Source: Bacteroidaceae bacterium
GTDB lineage: Bacteria; Bacteroidota; Bacteroidia; Bacteroidales; Bacteroidaceae
Direction: 5' to 3'
Length of the DNA: 9,014 nt
Assembly: GCA_016292545.1 (NCBI GenBank)
Contig: JAEDIG010000099.1
Location: 1-9,014 of the forward strand
Both the position numbers and the translations under genes were made by a program. A model generated the notes under the pieces. That model was not told the origin of the DNA. It did no database searches and saw only the letters and a list, made by a program, of their open reading frames with translations. Positions 5,927 through 9,014 of this stretch are shown piece after piece (the first letter of the stretch is position 1; each line of letters starts with the position of its first letter).

Positions 5927-6450
5927 TGGAAAAATTCAGTGAATTGATAAAAATACGCCGTTCGATGCGTAAGTTTTTGCCGGTTCCTCTCACCCAGGAG
6001 GAATTGCACGCCATTCTTCGTGCTGCCCTGATGGCTCCCAGCAGCAAGGGGTCGCACTGCTGGCAGTTTGTGGTAGTGAAGGACAGCGACACCCTGCAGC
6101 GCCTGTCCCGTTGCAAGCAGGTGGGCGCCGATTTCCTGGCCGGTGCACCCTGTGCCGTGGTCGTGCTGGCCGACCCTTCGGTGAGCGACGTGTGGATTGA
6201 GGATGCCTCCGTGGCTTCCACCATGATGCTGCTCCAGGCCGAGGACCTGGGCATAGGCAGTTGCTGGATTCAGGTGCGCGACCGCCAGACGGCCGAGGGC
6301 ACACCGGCAGAAGATGTGGTGCGCGACATATTGCAGCTTCCTGCCCATCTGCGTGTGCTCAGCATCGTGGCCCTGGGGCAGAAGGGCATGGAGCGCAAAC
6401 CGTTCAACGAGGACCGCCTCTTATGGGACAAGGTGACGGAATGGAAATAG
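5926..6450 (+). CDS. Small nitroreductase family protein (FMN-dependent oxidoreductase)
   Basis: The protein has 174 residues, at the short end for the nitroreductase (NfsA/NfsB, Pfam PF00881) family. FMN-contact motifs are in their usual places: RRSMRKF near the N terminus (Arg11, Arg12, Ser13, Arg15), PSSKGSHCWQF at 38-48, and GIGSCWIQVR at 109-118, with a C-terminal LGQKGMERKPF. Members are cytoplasmic homodimers that reduce nitro compounds, quinones or flavins with NAD(P)H; the natural substrate here is unknown. An in-frame TTG at 5869 would add 19 residues, but the ATG at 5926 gives the normal N terminus (MEKFSELIKIRRS) and lies after the predicted promoter. It is the first gene of the plus-strand run, and its end overlaps the next gene by 10 bp. 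Confidence 0.9.
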   Translation: MEKFSELIKIRRSMRKFLPVPLTQEELHAILRAALMAPSSKGSHCWQFVVVKDSDTLQRLSRCKQVGADFLAGAPCAVVVLADPSVSDVWIEDASVASTMMLLQAEDLGIGSCWIQVRDRQTAEGTPAEDVVRDILQLPAHLRVLSIVALGQKGMERKPFNEDRLLWDKVTEWK

Positions 6451-7232
6451 TCTCTATCGGAGCCGGTAACCTGGCCACCCAGCTTTGCCTGGCCCTTCAG
6501 AAAAGTGGCCACCGTGTGGTGCAGGTCTTCAGCCGCACGGAGGAGAGTGCAGCTGCATTGGCCGGGCGCTTGGGCTGCGAACCCATCAGCCGGCTGGAGG
6601 ATGTCACTTCCGAGGCCTCGCTCTATATCCTGAGCGTGCGCGACCAGGTGCTGGAGGAGGTGGCGTGCCGCCTTTATGACAGCCTGCGGCGCAAGGTCGC
6701 TCCCGGTTGTTCCCGCGTGGGGGCAGGAGCCCTGTTCGTGCATACGGCGGGCAGCATGCCGCTGGACGTGTTGCCCATGCTCCGCAGGGGAGTGTTCTAT
6801 CCCATGCAGACCTTCAGCAAACAACGCGAAATGCCTTTCACGGGGTTGCCTGTGTTCATCGAGTCGCCTTCCGATGCCGGCTTGCTCCGCGGGTTGGCAG
6901 AGAGCATGGGGGCCAATGTGTATGAGATGGACAGCGACAGCAGGCGCTATCTGCATGTGGCAGCCGTGTTTGCCTGCAATTTCTCCAACCACATGTATGA
7001 TGTGTGTGCACGTGTGCTTGCCCGCCATGGCATTCCTTTTGAAGTGATGCTCCCGCTCATCGACGAAACGGCACGCAAGGTGCATGATCTCACGCCCCGC
7101 GAGGCACAAACGGGTCCGGCAGTCCGCTATGACCAGACGGTGATGCAGCGCCATCTCGACATGCTGGACGATGATGACCTGAAGCAAATCTACAGTCTGC
7201 TGAGCAGGCACATTCATCGGTATACCGAATAG
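6441..7232 (+). CDS. Rossmann-like and DUF2520 domain protein, putative NAD(P)-binding oxidoreductase
   Basis: The 263-residue protein starts with a Rossmann nucleotide-binding fold: beta strand MEIVSIGAGNLATQL (Gly-rich loop, residues 7-12), then VFSRTEESA at 30-38, where Ser-Arg-Thr after the second strand suggests NADP preference, and a YILSVRDQ strand-and-turn at 62-69. HTAGSMPLDVL at 101-111 and FYPMQTFSK at 119-127 are conserved in this family. The helical DUF2520 domain fills the C-terminal half, with AVFACNFSNHMYDV (175-188) and LTPREAQTGPAVRYD (217-231). The fold resembles ketopantoate reductase, pyrroline-5-carboxylate reductase and F420-dependent oxidoreductases; the reaction is unknown. 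The start at 6441 is chosen because AAGGTG lies just upstream and the Rossmann strand follows at once. An ATG at 6423 is in frame but less likely. The overlap with the nitroreductase implies translational coupling. Confidence 0.9.
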   Translation: MEIVSIGAGNLATQLCLALQKSGHRVVQVFSRTEESAAALAGRLGCEPISRLEDVTSEASLYILSVRDQVLEEVACRLYDSLRRKVAPGCSRVGAGALFVHTAGSMPLDVLPMLRRGVFYPMQTFSKQREMPFTGLPVFIESPSDAGLLRGLAESMGANVYEMDSDSRRYLHVAAVFACNFSNHMYDVCARVLARHGIPFEVMLPLIDETARKVHDLTPREAQTGPAVRYDQTVMQRHLDMLDDDDLKQIYSLLSRHIHRYTE

Positions 7233-7277
7233 CCCTGCATGCGACACCAATTACAGAACCCATAGAAAACAGCAAGG

Positions 7278-7796
7278 ATGATAAACTATGACTTGAAGAA
7301 GATAAAGGCACTCATGTTCGACATAGACGGTGTGCTGAGTGCGGAAACAATCGGGATGGACCACGAGGGCACCCCCATGCGCACGGTGAACATCAAGGAC
7401 GGCTATGCGCTCCAGCTGGCCGTGAAGCAGGGACTGCATGTGGCCATCATCACCGGCGGCAGGGTGGAGGCCGTTCGTCACAGATACGAAGGGCTGGGCA
7501 TCACTGATGTCTGCCTCGGGTGTTCAGTGAAGATTACGGTCTATGACCAGTTGCTCCAGAAATACGGCCTCACAGACGAGGAAGTGCTCTATATGGGCGA
7601 CGACATACCCGACTATGAGGTGATGCGCAGGTGCGGGTGCCCTTGCGCCCCGGCCGATGCGGCCCCCGAGATTATAGACATAAGCCTTTATGTGAGCAAT
7701 CGCAAGGGTGGCTACGGGTGTGGCCGTGATGTGGTGGAACAGGTGCTGCGGGCCCAAGGAAAATGGATGGCCGACCGCAAGGCTTTTGGCTGGTAA
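7278..7796 (+). CDS. KdsC-like HAD phosphatase (3-deoxy-D-manno-octulosonate 8-phosphate phosphatase family)
   Basis: The 172-residue protein is a small, cap-less C0-type HAD hydrolase. Motif I is FDIDGVLS (nucleophile Asp15, acid/base Asp17), motif II is IITGGR (Thr59), motif III is probably Lys85 in CSVKITVYD, and motif IV is GDDIPD (Asp108, Asp109, Asp112). The C-terminal GGYGCGRDVVEQVL block at 144-157 matches the GG-x-G-x-x-R-E/D-V signature of KdsC, which closes over the neighbouring subunit in the tetramer. KdsC removes phosphate from KDO-8-phosphate in lipopolysaccharide core synthesis in the cytoplasm. In Bacteroidetes this paralogue often sits between DUF2520 and Maf genes, away from other KDO genes, so its true substrate could differ. 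It begins 45 bp after the previous stop, without a strong ribosome-binding site. Confidence 0.88.
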   Translation: MINYDLKKIKALMFDIDGVLSAETIGMDHEGTPMRTVNIKDGYALQLAVKQGLHVAIITGGRVEAVRHRYEGLGITDVCLGCSVKITVYDQLLQKYGLTDEEVLYMGDDIPDYEVMRRCGCPCAPADAAPEIIDISLYVSNRKGGYGCGRDVVEQVLRAQGKWMADRKAFGW

Positions 7797-7817
7797 TTGC
7801 AAAACGGATACAGAATT

Positions 7818-8396
7818 ATGACTACAACAAAGAAGATATTGCTTGGTTCGGCCTCTCCGCGCCGGCGCGAGTTGCTCACCTCGCTGGGACTCGGCTTTGA
7901 GGTGGTGGCTGCCCCGGGCATCGACGAATCGTTTCCCTCGGGATTGCCGTGTGAGCAGATTCCGCAGCATATCGCCCTCCAGAAGGCCAAGGGATACAAG
8001 GTGGATGCCGACCAGCTGCTTATTACTGCCGACACCATCGTGTGGATCGGCGGCCAGGTGCTGGGCAAACCCGCGGATGCGGAGGATGCATGCAGGATGC
8101 TGCGTCTGCTCAGCGGACAAACGCACCAGGTGGTGACGGGTGTGGCACTCACCACATCCCAGTGGACCCATTCTTTCTCCAGTGTCACCCATGTCACCTT
8201 TGCCGCCCTCAGCGAGGAGGAAATCCGCAGCTATGTGGACCGTTTTTCGCCGATGGACAAGGCCGGTGCCTACGGCATACAGGAGTGGATTGGCTACATT
8301 GGTGTGACAAGGATTGAAGGTTCGTTCTACAATGTCATGGGCCTGCCTGTGCAACTTCTATATACAGAACTAAAGAAATTAAATATTATAATATGA
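7818..8396 (+). CDS. maf: Maf/YhdE-type nucleoside triphosphate pyrophosphatase
   Basis: The 192-residue protein has the expected Maf length. It carries the phosphate-binding loop SASPRRRELL (11-20), the catalytic segment ITADTIV (69-75, Asp72 the likely base), GKPADAEDA (83-91), the substrate-selecting block SPMDKAGAYGIQ (144-155, Lys148 and Gln155), and GSFYNVMGLPV (168-178). The DKAGAYGIQ form is that of YhdE, which hydrolyses dTTP, UTP and modified pyrimidine nucleotides to monophosphates, rather than YceF (m7GTP). It is a cytoplasmic house-cleaning enzyme also linked to division arrest. An in-frame TTG at 7797 would extend it by seven residues, but MTTTKKILLGSASP is the normal start. Its TGA overlaps the ATG of the next gene in the sequence ATGA. 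Confidence 0.95.
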   Translation: MTTTKKILLGSASPRRRELLTSLGLGFEVVAAPGIDESFPSGLPCEQIPQHIALQKAKGYKVDADQLLITADTIVWIGGQVLGKPADAEDACRMLRLLSGQTHQVVTGVALTTSQWTHSFSSVTHVTFAALSEEEIRSYVDRFSPMDKAGAYGIQEWIGYIGVTRIEGSFYNVMGLPVQLLYTELKKLNIII

Positions 8397-8905
8397 AGAA
8401 AACTTATTTGTCTTATGCGGTGGCGGCCTGTATGGGCCTGTGTGCATTGGCCACGGCTTGCTCCGATTCCGATGCACATTCCTACATGCCAACCTTTGAG
8501 GGGTTTGATGCCCCCAAGACGGCCAGCCCCGGCGATTCGGTGACGGTGTATGCCCGCCAGTCCAAGAAGGGCACGCTCATCTATCACGCCAGATACACGT
8601 GGAGCTATTATTATGACTATGCCACGGAAAACGGCACGGGCCGTGTGGAAAGCGACCCCACATATCAGACCGTTTGTTACGACATGGAACCCGACGACCC
8701 GCAGTTTAGGTTCTATGTGCCCGACAGTGCCACCAGTGTGGTGGTGACCTTTGTGGGCGACTATGACTACAGTGCCCAGGGCGACAACGCATACGATGGA
8801 AGCGACACGTCAACCGGTTCTGTGTCAAACGGCTACATCCGTCCCGTCACCAGCAATGTCGCTGGCGGCAAGAGCAAGGGCTCTGTGCGCATTACCATAA
8901 GGTAG
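8393..8905 (+). CDS. Small lipoprotein of unknown function, probably surface-exposed
   Basis: I do not recognise a family for this 170-residue protein. It begins MKKTYLSYAVAACMGLCALA and reaches Cys23 in ATAC, a slightly atypical lipobox (Ala instead of Leu at -3). The residues after Cys are SDSD, resembling the acidic lipoprotein export signal that sends Bacteroidetes lipoproteins to the cell surface. The mature part has no further Cys apart from one at about 95, no membrane segment, and alternating beta-type segments (DSVTVYARQ, LIYHARYTWSYYYDY, SVVVTFVGDYDYSA, SKGSVRITIR) that suggest one Ig-like or PKD-like beta-sandwich. A Gly/Ser/Asp-rich loop (about 130-150) precedes the last strands. 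It overlaps maf by 4 bp, so it is probably co-translated. Three in-frame stops in a row (TAG TAG TAA, 8903-8911) end it. Confidence 0.8.
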   Translation: MKKTYLSYAVAACMGLCALATACSDSDAHSYMPTFEGFDAPKTASPGDSVTVYARQSKKGTLIYHARYTWSYYYDYATENGTGRVESDPTYQTVCYDMEPDDPQFRFYVPDSATSVVVTFVGDYDYSAQGDNAYDGSDTSTGSVSNGYIRPVTSNVAGGKSKGSVRITIR

Positions 8906-8950
8906 TAGTAATTCAACTTTTGCAAGTTTAATTTCGTTGTGAATGAGCGT

Positions 8951-9014
8951 ATTAGCACGCCCCGAAGGGGCAACCGACGCCAAGCCGAGGGCCATCAAGC
9001 CACGCTTGAATGGC
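8951..9014 (+). repeat. Second, partial copy of the hairpin repeat, cut by the window end
   Basis: After the lipoprotein gene comes a GCCCC-GAA-GGGGC hairpin (8959-8971) followed by CAACC. The minus strand of the left island reads the same way at 558-541 (CGCCCC, GGA, GGGGCAACC). Then CCGAGG (8985-8990) precedes a hairpin in which GCCATCAAGC (8991-9000) pairs with GCTTGAATGGC (9004-9014) through one bulged A. In the left island the equivalent segment is closed by CCCAGGG...CCCTGGG and also ends in AATGGC before its closing arm. The gap 8906-8950 holds only a weak AACTT-TTGC-AAGTT hairpin (8915-8928), a poor terminator candidate. Confidence 0.65.

Noticed and set aside
6270..7250. A 326-codon open frame on the minus strand
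   Set aside because: It is the antisense shadow of the nitroreductase and DUF2520 genes, rich in His, Arg and Ala with no recognisable motif.
7524..8354. A 276-codon open frame on the minus strand
   Set aside because: It lies opposite the KdsC-like and maf genes, whose catalytic motifs are intact on the plus strand.

Overview
The window looks like chromosomal DNA from a Bacteroidales bacterium of the Bacteroides/Prevotella type. The grounds are intergenic promoters of the Bacteroidetes form (TTTG, 19-21 bp, TAnnTTTG), start sites that mostly lack a strong Shine-Dalgarno sequence, a CarboxypepD_reg-type TonB-dependent receptor, a stand-alone methylmalonyl-CoA epimerase, and a lipoprotein whose mature end starts C-S-D-S-D. 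No rRNA, tRNA, CRISPR array or intact transposase gene is visible.

Left part (1-2947, all coding on the minus strand): the window opens with the first 34 codons of an Rpn-family (PD-(D/E)XK) nuclease/putative transposase, with its own promoter upstream. A gene-free stretch of about 600 bp (104-707) follows. Its middle (282-660) is a non-coding island of nested direct and inverted repeats and short GC-rich hairpins. Next comes a secreted right-handed parallel beta-helix protein of about 710 residues, probably a carbohydrate-active enzyme resembling GH141. A 63-bp hairpin lies just upstream of it.

Middle (2945-5827, minus strand): methylmalonyl-CoA epimerase (propionate/succinate branch) has a well-matched promoter squeezed against the 3' end of a complete TonB-dependent outer-membrane receptor. 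No SusD-type partner is present.

Right part (5926-8905, plus strand): a 98-bp divergent promoter region separates the receptor from a compact run of five genes: a small nitroreductase, a Rossmann/DUF2520 protein, a KdsC-like HAD phosphatase, a Maf/YhdE nucleotide pyrophosphatase and a small lipoprotein. Two of the junctions overlap (10 bp and 4 bp), so the genes are probably co-transcribed. The DUF2520-KdsC-Maf order is one I recall as recurrent in Bacteroidetes. The KdsC-like enzyme suggests a link to KDO/LPS synthesis, and Maf to nucleotide-pool control.

The window ends inside a second, oppositely oriented copy of part of the left-hand repeat island. I see no clear new defence or mobile system. 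The least explained items are the structured repeat family at the two ends, the 63-bp hairpin before the beta-helix gene, and the uncharacterised lipoprotein translationally coupled to maf.
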